Assembly: GCA_964017045.1 (NCBI GenBank)
Contig: OZ024809.1
Span: forward strand, 11,724,307-11,788,306
Direction: 5' to 3'
Source: Omphiscola glabra
Lineage: Eukaryota; Mollusca; Gastropoda; Lymnaeidae
DNA length: 64,000 bases
Below the pieces are notes generated by a model. The model saw only the letters and a list, made by a program, of their open reading frames with translations, did no database searches and was not told the origin of the DNA. The position numbers and the translations under genes are program-made. Shown piece after piece: positions 55,449 through 64,000 of the stretch. Numbering within the stretch: the first letter of the stretch is position 1; each line of letters opens with the position of its first letter.

Positions 55449-55945
55449 ACCTGTTAATGTTTCAAGTCGAAGAGGTAATGGTTTCAGTGCGGCGGCTCAG
55501 TTCAATTACTTTTTACCTAACTTGAGAATCGCTGAATCTGCCGAAGGTCTCTTAGTAGAACCAACATTTGCAGTGGCCAGACACTCGAGCCAGAGAAAGC
55601 CAAATATCTAATGTTTCGTCCCATCGTTGATCTGGGTGAGGCCCCCGAGGTCTGAGTGGTGCACCGGGCGTGTGAGACAGAAAGACTGTGGCGAAAGGAC
55701 AAACATGCGGTTGGGTGGGGGGGGGATAGAGGGGGGGGGGCGGGCGCGACGTTGTAATAGGTGATTTTAACTTAAGACACTGGAGGCATAGATGGGTGGA
55801 TATAATAGGTAAGTCGATCAGCGAGTGAGAGAAAGTACGCAATAAAAAAAGTACGATTATTGCGGGTATAATGATCAAATAGATTGAACACAACTAAGAT
55901 ATCCTATACTTTATACTGGGCGTGTTTGGGGTTAAGTTCTATCTC
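55449..55945. other. Unique sequence with a G run
   Basis: The 55540-55700 part is GC-balanced; a long G-rich run follows at 55715-55745. The 113-codon minus ORF crossing the G run is not convincing. Confidence 0.45.
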
Positions 55946-56170
55946 AATAGTGTTATTGGGATACCTGTTATTGGGATACGTGTTATTGGGATACCTGTTA
56001 TTGGGATACGTGTTATTGGGATACATGTTCTTGGGATAAGTGTTATTGAGATAAGTGTTAATGGGATACATGTTTTTGGGATAAGTGTTAGTGGGATAAG
56101 TGTTTTTGGGATACTTGTTATTGGGATACATGTTATTGGAATACGTGTTATTGGGATAAGTGTTATTGGA
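55946..56170. repeat. 15-bp minisatellite (TTATTGGGATACGTG), about 15 units
   Basis: TTATTGGGATACGTG repeats with variants CCTG, CATG, ATAAGTG and TTTTTGGG. Five-codon periodicity leaves ORFs open on both strands (VIGIR and NNTYP repeats); I reject them. Confidence 0.96.
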
Positions 56171-56612
56171 ATTCAACCATTTCAATTAAAGTTGGTTTTT
56201 AATAGTTTTAGTTGCACTGACCCGGATACCCGGAAATTCCGAGTATTGACACACCCGACACACACCCGGACCTGGCAAAAAGCTGGTGTTAAAAAGAGTT
56301 ATCCTCTCATTTTCTATGCGCTCCGCCATAATGGGAGATAGATAAATGGTGAGCGTGTGATTAAAACCAACACATCTTTCTAACATAACCGCTGCGGATA
56401 TTTTACCACAGTTCCATAAATAATACTAGAAAACTGACTGGCGGTCGGTGGGAAACGAAATGTTACCTTGATGAATCTGCAGAGCTCAGAAAAAAATAAC
56501 AACACGGTACTTGTACATTTTTGTGCAATTATTTTTGTTCCCAGCCAGATGAATATCTTCGGTTGTGACAATGGTATTTTCTATTTACAGCTACTATTTC
56601 GTATCTCATTCG
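56171..56612. other. Unique sequence, no gene recognised
   Basis: No repeats or element ends found. ACCCGGATACCCGG at 56220 is a short direct duplication. Confidence 0.45.
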
Positions 56613-56704
56613 GACTGGTTCTATACATGGCTACTGGTTCTATACATGGCTAATGGTTGTATACATGGCTACTGGTTCTATACATGGCTACTGGTTCTAT
56701 ACAA
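56613..56704. repeat. 19-bp minisatellite, about 5 units
   Basis: TATACATGGCTACTGGTTC repeats; one unit has AATGGTTG. Confidence 0.95.
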
Positions 56705-56751
56705 GCACTTTTCACTTTTCCTCATTATAGAAAATGAGCTTTGTTTTGTAA

Positions 56752-56838
56752 CCCACCAACCCGGAAGGTGACCCACCAACCCGGAAGGTGACCCACCAAC
56801 CCGGAAGGTGACCCAGCAACCGGAAGGTGACCCACCGG
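56752..56838. repeat. 20-bp minisatellite, about 4 units
   Basis: ACCCACCAACCCGGAAGGTG repeats three times, then ACCCAGCAACCGGAAGGTG and a partial copy. Confidence 0.95.
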
Positions 56839-56944
56839 GTATTTTCTCAAAATACCTTGACCCAAAGTGGTTTTAAAAAAGAAATCTGCACCCGGCTCAT
56901 CCTACTTTTTAATAGGCAATCAATTGAGTCATTTAAATGTCATG

Positions 56945-56974
56945 AGCAGCACCTTAAAAGTTTGGGCACCGCTG
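56945..56974 (+). mobile_element. hAT right-end relic
   Basis: TTAAAAGTTTGGGCACCGCTG resembles the inverted hAT end AAAGTTTGGGCACC-x-CTG. No left end was found. Confidence 0.45.
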
Positions 56975-57207
56975 ATACTGCAGAGTGATCACAGGACGAA
57001 CTCCCCTTGACCTACTTCTGTCATCATGCAAAATGCCGCCACACGTCTCAAAGCGATGGTCTGTAAAGGTAACATAGCTACAGTAAATGTGCCGATCGGT
57101 GTCTTCAAAATTACGCACCAATAGGGTCTGTCATTCCATTAACAGAACCCCCCCCCCCGGGCGTGCACGCTGGACAACGCCATTAAGATATTAATAGAAC
57201 ATCCTAG

Positions 57208-57345
57208 CATTCCGTTTGGCCAATCTCTCAACAGCTGTTTGGTACTTCTACGATTACGTGATCCAGACTCTTAACATCCCGGCATTCCGTTTGGCCAATC
57301 TCTCAACAGCTGTTTGGTACTTCTACGTTTACGTGATCCAGACTA
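57208..57345. repeat. 75-bp direct duplication
   Basis: CATTCCGTTTGGCCAATCTC begins at 57208 and 57283, and 60 or more following bases differ at only one or two positions. The unit of 25 codons keeps one plus frame open through both copies. Near identity suggests a recent duplication. Confidence 0.95.
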
Positions 57346-59637
57346 TTGGATCTTTACCTAGACGAAAAACGTGTCTACAACGTTACTTTAAGATTTTTTT
57401 TTCCAAACAAATCGTAACAGCTACATAATGTACACCAAAATACGTTGTTAGAAGCTATGTGTTACGAAAGCATTGTCCAAAAATAGTAACGTCACGTAAT
57501 GCGATGTGACGTTTTCCGGTCTTGGACAAACCCTTTAAGTACTGATATCACAGTGAGAGAATCTAGTGAACGTCTTACATTTGGCAGAAATTATGGTGAA
57601 GATTCACATGTAAACGAAAAGAAAGAAAAAAAAAAGTGCTGGATCCACAGGGATGATGCGATAATACCGCTTTGTGGTGGCACGTGAAATCTCAAAAATA
57701 TTCTCAAGGATTCTCAGGTGAAGCAATCAGGTATTAGTCAACGTAACCCAACCCCCCCCCCCCACCCTGACATTAAGTTTTTCGTCATTACCCCCTACAC
57801 ACCCTCCTCATCATAGTGTACCAAAATTCGACAGCTGTTGTATCATAAAACCAAGTACATGTATCTAAAACAAAGCAACCGGCGCAGCAACCTCGCACTC
57901 ACACAGTCATCAAGTGGGATTAAAACAAACGATTATCCAACTGCACCCCCACACCCGAACCCCACGAAGTCCCAGGTAAGGCTTGGGGATACGTATTATG
58001 TTTGGGTCAGGTGATTTCCTTTTTTTTATCGGCGGTAATCTTAGGGCCCCCCCTCTCATGTAATCCGATCCACATCACTCTAATGGGGTGTACCTGTCAT
58101 AAGGTGATACATAACACCCTTCGAGGTGAGGACCCGTCGTTTCCTTGGGATTATTTCTGAAACCGACCGCAATCGAATTCAAGTTTCTGCTGGGTCGAGG
58201 GCCGGTCTTGAGGGGTGGGGGGAGTGGCGTAACTACTAAAGACGGGGGGTGGGGGTGGATTGGTTTGTACTAAAGTAGTCAGATTTGCTCAAGATAATTC
58301 ACGTCAATAGACATGATAGCCAAAATAGACTCTTGTCCATTCATTTACAGCATCTTTCTAAGCACAGTTTCCCCAACCTAAACAATATTTAGGGCTTAAC
58401 TTCCCCCAAATCGCGCCAACATTTCGCAAAATTTCTCCCAAAAAATCCGATCTACTTCCCAAAAGCATATGTAACCTCCGCCCCAACCCCCCATTTCCTA
58501 ATTCCACCCCCCCCCCCAAATCCTCCACCCAACACTCCTCTCATTCGTACACTCTCCAATCTCCAAGCCAAAGTTTCTCTACGCTCAATCAAACCTTTTT
58601 TACCCCCCCTCCCATCCAACAATCCCATATCCATAATCCAACAATCACCTATCCACAATCCAACATTCCCTTGTACCTAATTTCAAAACTCACCTAGCCC
58701 CCAAATCCAAAATTCTCATACCCCCCAAATCCATCACCCTCCAATGCCAAAATTCAACACCCCCCCCCCCAATCCACAATCCAACACTCTGTTTACCCTC
58801 AATCCAACGCTTGCCTACATACACTACTTTCTACTTTATTCCCAAATAAAATGTCATTTCCACATATTTTTTTTTATCCTAACGCCCAAGAAGGGTCTAG
58901 AGAAAAAAAACAACCTATCAACTTGGTATTAAATTTCATATTTCCAGGGGATGTGGATGATGCAGGGCGCCGTTGAACGCTAAGCTACCATAAATCTGTA
59001 ATGGGATCTGCTTGGCAGACGATTCGAGACCTGGTCGTGCATGACTTCATCCTTGGAGGGATCATACTCGAAAGGTGGGAAAATGGGGGGGGGGGGTCTG
59101 TGGGGTGGGGCGCCGCGTTAAGAGGTAGGTGGGATACAAACTCCGGACGTGGAACCGTGCACTCGGGTCCCCCTGGTCGTCTGATGTGCTCGGCCCCCAA
59201 CCCCTTTTAGCACGACCGTGAGAATGAGCTGACCCCGATATTTTTTGATGATGAAGACTGGTTGGCAGTGTTGGTCATTGTTCCAATACGACGCACAGGG
59301 CGAGATTAGCGTGGATAAACCGAGGAGAGATAGATGACATTTGCAACCACTTTGGCGACGGGCATTCAAGAATAAGACACGACGGCTTGATGGCATCCCG
59401 TGTGGACAAGAGGAGGATGCGTTCCTCGTGGAATATTGGGTTATGTCGCGGACGCCACGAGTTGCGACGGATGCGATTGATAACCTGGTCTCTAACGATC
59501 GTGGCACTCAATGTAGAGTAAGAAATCAAACAGACACGCATCTTATATAAGCACCATTGTCTTATACATACATACTTATCAATAGGACATTAATGGCTAC
59601 TAGGGTGCTGACTACCCGAATGGTCAAAACTGAGCCA
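57346..59637. other. Unique sequence with C/G runs; no gene recognised
   Basis: C runs lie at about 57750, 58507 and 58760, and G runs at 58240 and 59087. From 58460 to 58830 a C-rich stretch has recurring ATCCAACAATCCCATATCCA-like strings. GAGTGGCGTAACTACTAAAG at 58225 may be the left end of another CAGTGGCGTAG element. The 59230-59540 part is GC-balanced with open frames on both strands (129 codons minus, 69 plus), none recognised. Confidence 0.4.
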
Positions 59638-59725
59638 ATCTTAAGTTCATGATCTGGCGTTCAATATAAGTTTACGATCTGGAGTTCAATCTTAAGTTCA
59701 TGATCTGGAGTTCAATCTAAAGTAT
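59638..59725. repeat. About 26-bp tandem repeat, 3-4 units
   Basis: TTAAGTTCATGATCTGGAGT followed by TCAATC recurs three times, with variants TATAAGTTTACGATCTGG and CTGGCGTTC. Confidence 0.88.
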
Positions 59726-60289
59726 AAGATGTGCTACTATATTCTTGGCATAAATTGTTAACATATTTCGCCGTAAATGGCTACCACCTTATATGTTACC
59801 GAAGCCTTTGCAACCCAAAATAGGGGTACACACTACACCGCTAGTATGTAACTTTCATTACTCTCATATGATATATGCTTATGCGCTTTGATGACCATCA
59901 CATTGCCCCGTCACCTTGTAGCTTTGGAACCACCAGGAATTTCTCGCATGGTACTTCCCAAACTACCGGAAGTGTCGTCATGGCTACTAACGCGTATATT
60001 TTTGGGGGGTAACAGATGTGAGACTAAAGGTGTTTTTTACAAGAGTTCCTTCCCCCTACTGTCTCCCGGGCGGCCCTCGGCCGTGGTCCATAAATCCTCC
60101 AAATCCATAAATCCACGTACCTGGCAGATCAAAGGGGGCCCCAGTACCGTAGTGTTTTTTATAGGTGGGTACCACGACGTCACGGGACATTAAACTCAGT
60201 AAGGAATATGTGTCATTATAAAGAGAAGGGCCGCTGTCGAACCGACAAAATGGGAATTTTAATAGTTGTTTAGTAGGTAGCCACGTTTG
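59726..60289. other. Unique sequence, no gene recognised
   Basis: A 101-codon plus ORF (59888-60193) and a 98-codon minus ORF overlap it. Neither has a motif I know. CCATAAATCC occurs twice at 60089. Confidence 0.4.
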
Positions 60290-60552
60290 TCGTCTTGGGG
60301 GTGTAGCTCTAGTAGTTTGTAGCAAAATGGATGTTTGGTGTAAGGTAGCCATCTTAGTGAGTGTAGCTCATGTATTAAGCATCAAGTTGTATGTTTGGTA
60401 TAAGGTAGCCATATTACTGAGTGTAGCTCGTGTATTAAGTTGTATGTTTGGTATAAGGTAGCCATATTAGTGAGTGTAACTCATGTATTAAGCATCAAGT
60501 TGTATGTTTGGTATAAGGTAGCCATATTAGTGAGTGTAGCTCATGTAATGGC
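60290..60552. repeat. 60-bp minisatellite, about 4 units
   Basis: TGTTTGGTATAAGGTAGCCA starts at 60332, 60392, 60444 and 60504. One unit is 52 bp because AGCATCAA is missing. Each unit also has TAGTGAGTGTAGCTCATGTA. Confidence 0.95.
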
Positions 60553-60710
60553 AGAAACATTTCTGTTTGGTAGGAAGCCATGGTTTTCATGGTATTTAGC
60601 AGCAATATAAAAGGTTGTTCAGCAACAGTACTTGCCATAATTTAATAAAACTCTATATAATTCTAAACAGTTTAAAAAAAAACAATTGAAACTTTATCCA
60701 ATGTTAGAAT

Positions 60711-61418
60711 AGTCATTCTACTAGTTAGGTGCTGAAGTCATCCTACTAGTTAGGTGCTGAAGTCATCCTACTAGTTAGGTGCTGAAGTCATCCTACTAGT
60801 TAGGTGCTGAAGTCATCCTACTAGTTAGGTGCTGAAGTCATCCTACTAGTTAGGTGCTGAAGTCATCCTACTAGTTAGGTGCTGAAGTCATCCTACTAGT
60901 TAGGTGCTGAAGTCATCCTACTAGTTAGGTGCTGAAGTCATCCTACTAGTTAGGTGCTGAAGTCATCCTACTAGTTAGGTGCTGAAGTCATCCTACTAGT
61001 TAGGTGCTGAAGTCATCCTACTAGTTAGGTGCTGAAGTCATCCTACTAGTTAGGTGCTGAAGTCACCTTACTAGTTAGGTGCTGATGTCAGCCTACTAGT
61101 TAGGTGCTGATGTCAGCCTACTAGTTAGGTGCTGAAGTCATCCTACTAGTTAGGTGCTGAAGTCACCTTACTAGTTAGGTGCTGAAGTCATCCTACTAGT
61201 TAGGTGCTGAAGTCATCCTATTATTTAAGTGCTGAAGTCATCCTACTAGTTAGGTGCTGAAGTCATCCTATTAGTTAGGGGCTAAAAAGTCATCCTACTA
61301 GTTAGGTGCTGAAGTCATCCTACTAGTTAGATGCTGAAACGTCATTCTACTAGTTAGGCGCCGAAAAGTCATCCTACTAGTTAGGCGCCGAAAAGTCATC
61401 CTACTAGTTAGGCGTTGA
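60711..61418. repeat. 25-bp minisatellite, about 28 units
   Basis: CTACTAGTTAGGTGCTGAAG followed by TCATC repeats. The left 14 or so units are identical. Markers appear further right (CACCTTA, TGATGTCAGCC, TTATTTAAG), and the last units are longer (GGCGCCGAAAAGTC). Diversity thus rises from left to right. Confidence 0.98.
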
Positions 61419-62466
61419 TGTTGTTCGAGCTTCAACTGTGCCAATCTAGAGAATGAAAACGCTCAACCGAGAGTTCATATGCTCAACCGAGAGTTCACAC
61501 GCGATACACCAGTCAAAGGTTGTACCAGAAAATATTCAATTTTAAATATATGTCAACACGCACAAGATCCGCTAGGACATAGGAGTTTCTGCCCGGTGGG
61601 TTCATCGAGAGTGAGAGAGGGTGCCCTATTGCCAAAGCACGCAGGCAGGCGCCTCTGTGAGTCTGTCGTCAAAAAGAACACGGATGTTTCATCATGCACT
61701 GCTCACCTTTAATGATGGCGGGTCGTGAGTGCGGCGGTCAACGTCTTCTTTGAATCATATCCAATGTCATGTGTCATCTACTGTTCTACACCTCTCTCCG
61801 TCCGCAAATGCCAAACCACTGACCTAGAGTCTAGACAATCGCTACAGTCCAGCGGCATGTCCATCTCTGACTCAATTCTCCAGGACTGAGCCCCCCCCCC
61901 CCCCCGGCTCCCTGTACCCACCTGAACAAACGCCCCTGCCGTAACGGATCACTTACGCTCTCCTTAAAAACCCTGTCCACACACGCAACCGCATAAACCA
62001 ACAGCCGACGTCACGTGACCCGCGTGACCGCCACTGTTTGCCGTGCACAAACAAACAGACTGTACTTAAGCACAAGATCTGAGGCCCGTCTGCTGGCTAC
62101 TCTTAGCGGTTCCCGGGCAAAAACAACGGCTTCTGAGCTAACAGTTGTCGGAGATCTGAGGACTAGACGCAACGCTTAATTAGAAGAAGGACGAGACGGC
62201 AACGAGGGCTTCGACGTGATTTACAGTTGGCGAAAAGTTTTTTTTTGTTTTTGTTTTTTTTGTTTTGTTTTTTTCCGGTATGAAACTTCTGGGTTTTTAA
62301 ATACTCAGTCGATAGGAATAGTTGATGTAATTAAATGTTTAATCCAATTTTGTCACTTGGAAATCTTGTATAAATATAAATGATTGCAGGTCATTAACCG
62401 AGAAAGACAATTGCTTACTATTAAATTGATTTTTGCAACATGTTTTGACTAGGTGTCTATACTACA
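61419..62466. other. Unique sequence with a C run; GC-balanced block at 62000-62200
   Basis: CGCTCAACCGAGAGTTCA occurs twice at 61460-61498. A C run is at 61891. From about 61980 to 62210 the sequence is non-repetitive and GC-balanced. The T-rich run at 62239-62275 is simple sequence. A 77-codon plus ORF (61479) is not recognised. Confidence 0.4.
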
Positions 62467-62662
62467 CAGTGGCGTAGTGGGGGGTGGGGTGGGGTGGGCA
62501 AGGGGGCATCATGCCCCGGGCGCTACTCCCAAAGGGGCGCCAAATGGTATATTTTACTATATTATTGTATGGTTTTCGAATAGAGGGGGGGCGCTAAAAA
62601 GGTATTGGGGGCGCTAAAAAGGTATTGTGCCCCGGGCGCGAGTTAAGCTCGCTACGCCACTG
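62467..62662 (-). mobile_element. hAT-type MITE with perfect 8-bp target duplication (CAGTGGCGTAG, ATTCGAAAACC subfamily)
   Basis: CAGTGGCGTAGTGGGG on the left and GAGCTCGCTACGCCACTG-like sequence on the right (GCTCGCTACGCCACTG) are inverted termini. ATACTACA flanks both sides (62459-62466 and 62663-62670). On the minus strand the body matches the copy at 21467-21650 almost throughout, including GGCGTAGCGAGCTTAACTCG and TAGTAAAATATACCATTTGG. It is 196 bp long and non-coding. Confidence 0.95.
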
Positions 62663-62670
62663 ATACTACA

Positions 62671-62841
62671 CATTAATCGGTCATTGGAAATATAAAGGTT
62701 TACCGGATTATGTTGGCGTAGATCATCGGTATCCACGATGAGGTATACTATACCGTATAGTAAGCAGTTGTGTTGTATCCCAATGCCATCCAAGTCGGCA
62801 CCTGCAGTACTTTTTGTTTGTTTGGGAGCGTGGATAGCTGA
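62671..62841. other. Short unique spacer
   Basis: No feature recognised. GGTATACTATACCGTATAG near 62741 is a small imperfect palindrome. Confidence 0.5.
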
Positions 62842-63330
62842 CTGTATTATATCTCATGGAATGACATCCACAGGTTCTGTATTATATCTCATGGAATGAC
62901 ATCCACAGGTTCTGTATTATATCTCATGGAATGACATCCACAGGTTCTGTATTATATCTCATGGAATGACATCCACATGTTCTGTATTATATCTCATGGA
63001 ATGACATCCACAGGTTCTGTATTATATCTCATGGAATGACATCCACAGGTACTGTATTATATCTCATGGAATGACATCCACAGGTTCTGTATTATATCTC
63101 ATGGAATGACATCCACAGGTTCTGTATTATATCTCATAGAATGACATCCACAGGTTCTGTATTATATCTCATAGAATGACATCCACAGGTTCTGTATTAT
63201 ATCTCATAGAATGACACCCACAGGTTCTGTATTATATCTCATAGAATGACATCCACAGGTTCTGTATTATATCTCATAGAATGACATCCACAGGTTCTGT
63301 ATTATATCTCATAGAATGACATCAACAGGT
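62842..63330. repeat. 35-bp minisatellite, 14 units in two blocks
   Basis: CTGTATTATATCTCATGGAA followed by TGACATCCACAGGTT repeats 14 times with no length change. The first eight units have CATGGAATG and the last six CATAGAATG, a clean switch at about 63122. Only a few other substitutions occur. Confidence 0.98.
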
Positions 63331-63825
63331 CGGTTGATCCTCTACCCCCACCCCTAACCCACACCCACACGGGAGTCGGTGCATGTTACATTGAGATGGA
63401 TTCCGCGAGAAACCCGAGTTTGCGTCCAGCCACACTGTGGTGAGCTATCGCTAACACTAATTGTGTACCTTAGGCCTGCATGGGACTTGGGGAACAAACA
63501 TTCCACTTGACCAAGTGTGGACCCCCCCCCCTCTCTGTCCGGCGTAAAAAGATTTTAACCCGGTACTCGCCCGAGTCTCGGGAGATTCCTCTCTGTCGGT
63601 CACCCTCGCAATCACACAAACTTGATGCGCTTACCTCTGTCCAAACAACTCGCCTGACATGCTTAAGTTACCTGTCGTGGTTGCCCGTGGCCTGATTAAA
63701 GATTAGCTGGACGGTGGATGGATTTTAATTTCTATTTTTTTTTTTACTGCTGGGTGGTCACTTTATGGTCAATATCCTGGTTGTGATGGAGGGATTGTGG
63801 CGATGTCTGTCTTTGGAAATCAAAC
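63331..63825. other. Unique sequence, no gene recognised
   Basis: A C run at 63521 and a T run at 63738. A 71-codon plus ORF (63480-63695) is not recognised. Confidence 0.45.
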
Positions 63826-63951
63826 ATCAGACAACCAACCAACCAATCAACCAATCGATCAACCAATCAAACAATCAATCAACGTATCGATCAACCAATC
63901 GATCAACCAATCAATTAACCAATCAATCAACCAATCAATCAACCAATCAAA
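63826..63951. repeat. CAAT-based simple repeat (AACCAATCAATC)
   Basis: CAACCAATCAATCAACC-like strings with CGATC and GTATC variants cover about 125 bases, a 4- to 12-base period. Confidence 0.92.
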
Positions 63952-64000
63952 TGGCAGCGGCAAAGAAGCGCTGTAAGTTTAAGAAAGTCCAGTTCGAAGA
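63951..64000 (+). CDS. Possible N-terminus of an ORF cut by the right edge
   Basis: An ATG directly after the CAAT repeat opens MAAAKKRCKFKKVQFE with no stop before the window ends. The lysine-rich start could suit a nuclear or nucleic-acid binding protein, or a transposase. The base at -3 is C and +4 is G, a moderate context. Only 16 codons are visible, so this may be chance. Confidence 0.15.
   Translation, partial: MAAAKKRCKFKKVQFE

Noticed and set aside
60711..61418. Telomere-like repeat (contains GTTAGG)
   Set aside because: The period is 25 bp and the TTAGGG hexamer is not tandem; only GTTAGGTG occurs.

Overview
The window looks like non-coding, repeat-dominated nuclear DNA from an invertebrate animal, and I find no convincing intact protein gene, tRNA or rRNA. 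Bacterial features (operons, ribosome binding sites, dense long ORFs) are absent. The content is minisatellites, short hAT-type DNA transposons and decayed LINE 3' ends in AT-rich sequence studded with poly-C/poly-G runs. A mollusc, possibly a gastropod, is my best guess: SPIN-type hAT elements are known from vertebrates, Rhodnius and a pond snail, and the LINE tail sequences resemble ones I associate with molluscs. That identification is inference, not proof.

Tandem repeats. About 45 separate arrays with largely unrelated units (13 to 76 bp) are spread over the window. Summing the intervals listed here gives roughly 18 kb (about 29%). The first 4.5 kb is one 30-bp array of about 150 units that runs off the left edge and carries an internal duplication visible from its marker variants. 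The densest stretch is 34.2-37.45 kb, where six arrays (21, 32, 23, 41, 35 and 21 bp) follow one another almost without gaps. Further large arrays lie at 9.4-10.2, 28.4-28.9, 29.8-30.35, 31.2-31.65, 32.8-33.3, 43.1-43.6, 50.8-51.7, 60.7-61.4 and 62.8-63.3 kb. Nearly all long ORFs in the window are by-products of arrays whose period is a multiple of three, or of short units that stay open in all frames.

Mobile elements. Two non-autonomous SPIN-like hAT elements (23206-23407 with a perfect 8-bp target duplication; 40272-40498 with a 7/8 duplication) are the clearest finds. A second hAT-type MITE group with termini CAGTGGCGTAG/CTACGCCACTG has at least three subfamilies, and three copies have perfect 8-bp target duplications. 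A 521-bp element at 18299-18819 has TGTTACGGCCAAAG inverted termini, a possible 4-bp duplication and a cysteine-rich C-terminal transposase remnant. I read it as an internally deleted Ginger-like transposon. LINE 3' ends lie at 18.9, 26.7 (antisense, same family as the first) and 39.85-40.26 kb (antisense, another family). Several single hAT ends are scattered as relics.

Remaining sequence. The stretches between repeats are mostly AT-rich with homopolymer C/G tracts. A few more GC-balanced unique blocks (17.4-18.2, 22.6-22.9, 29.2-29.5, 49.7-49.9 and 62.0-62.2 kb) could hide exons or regulatory DNA, but I cannot show that from sequence alone. Nothing here works together as a pathway; the biology is that of repeat turnover and transposon invasion.
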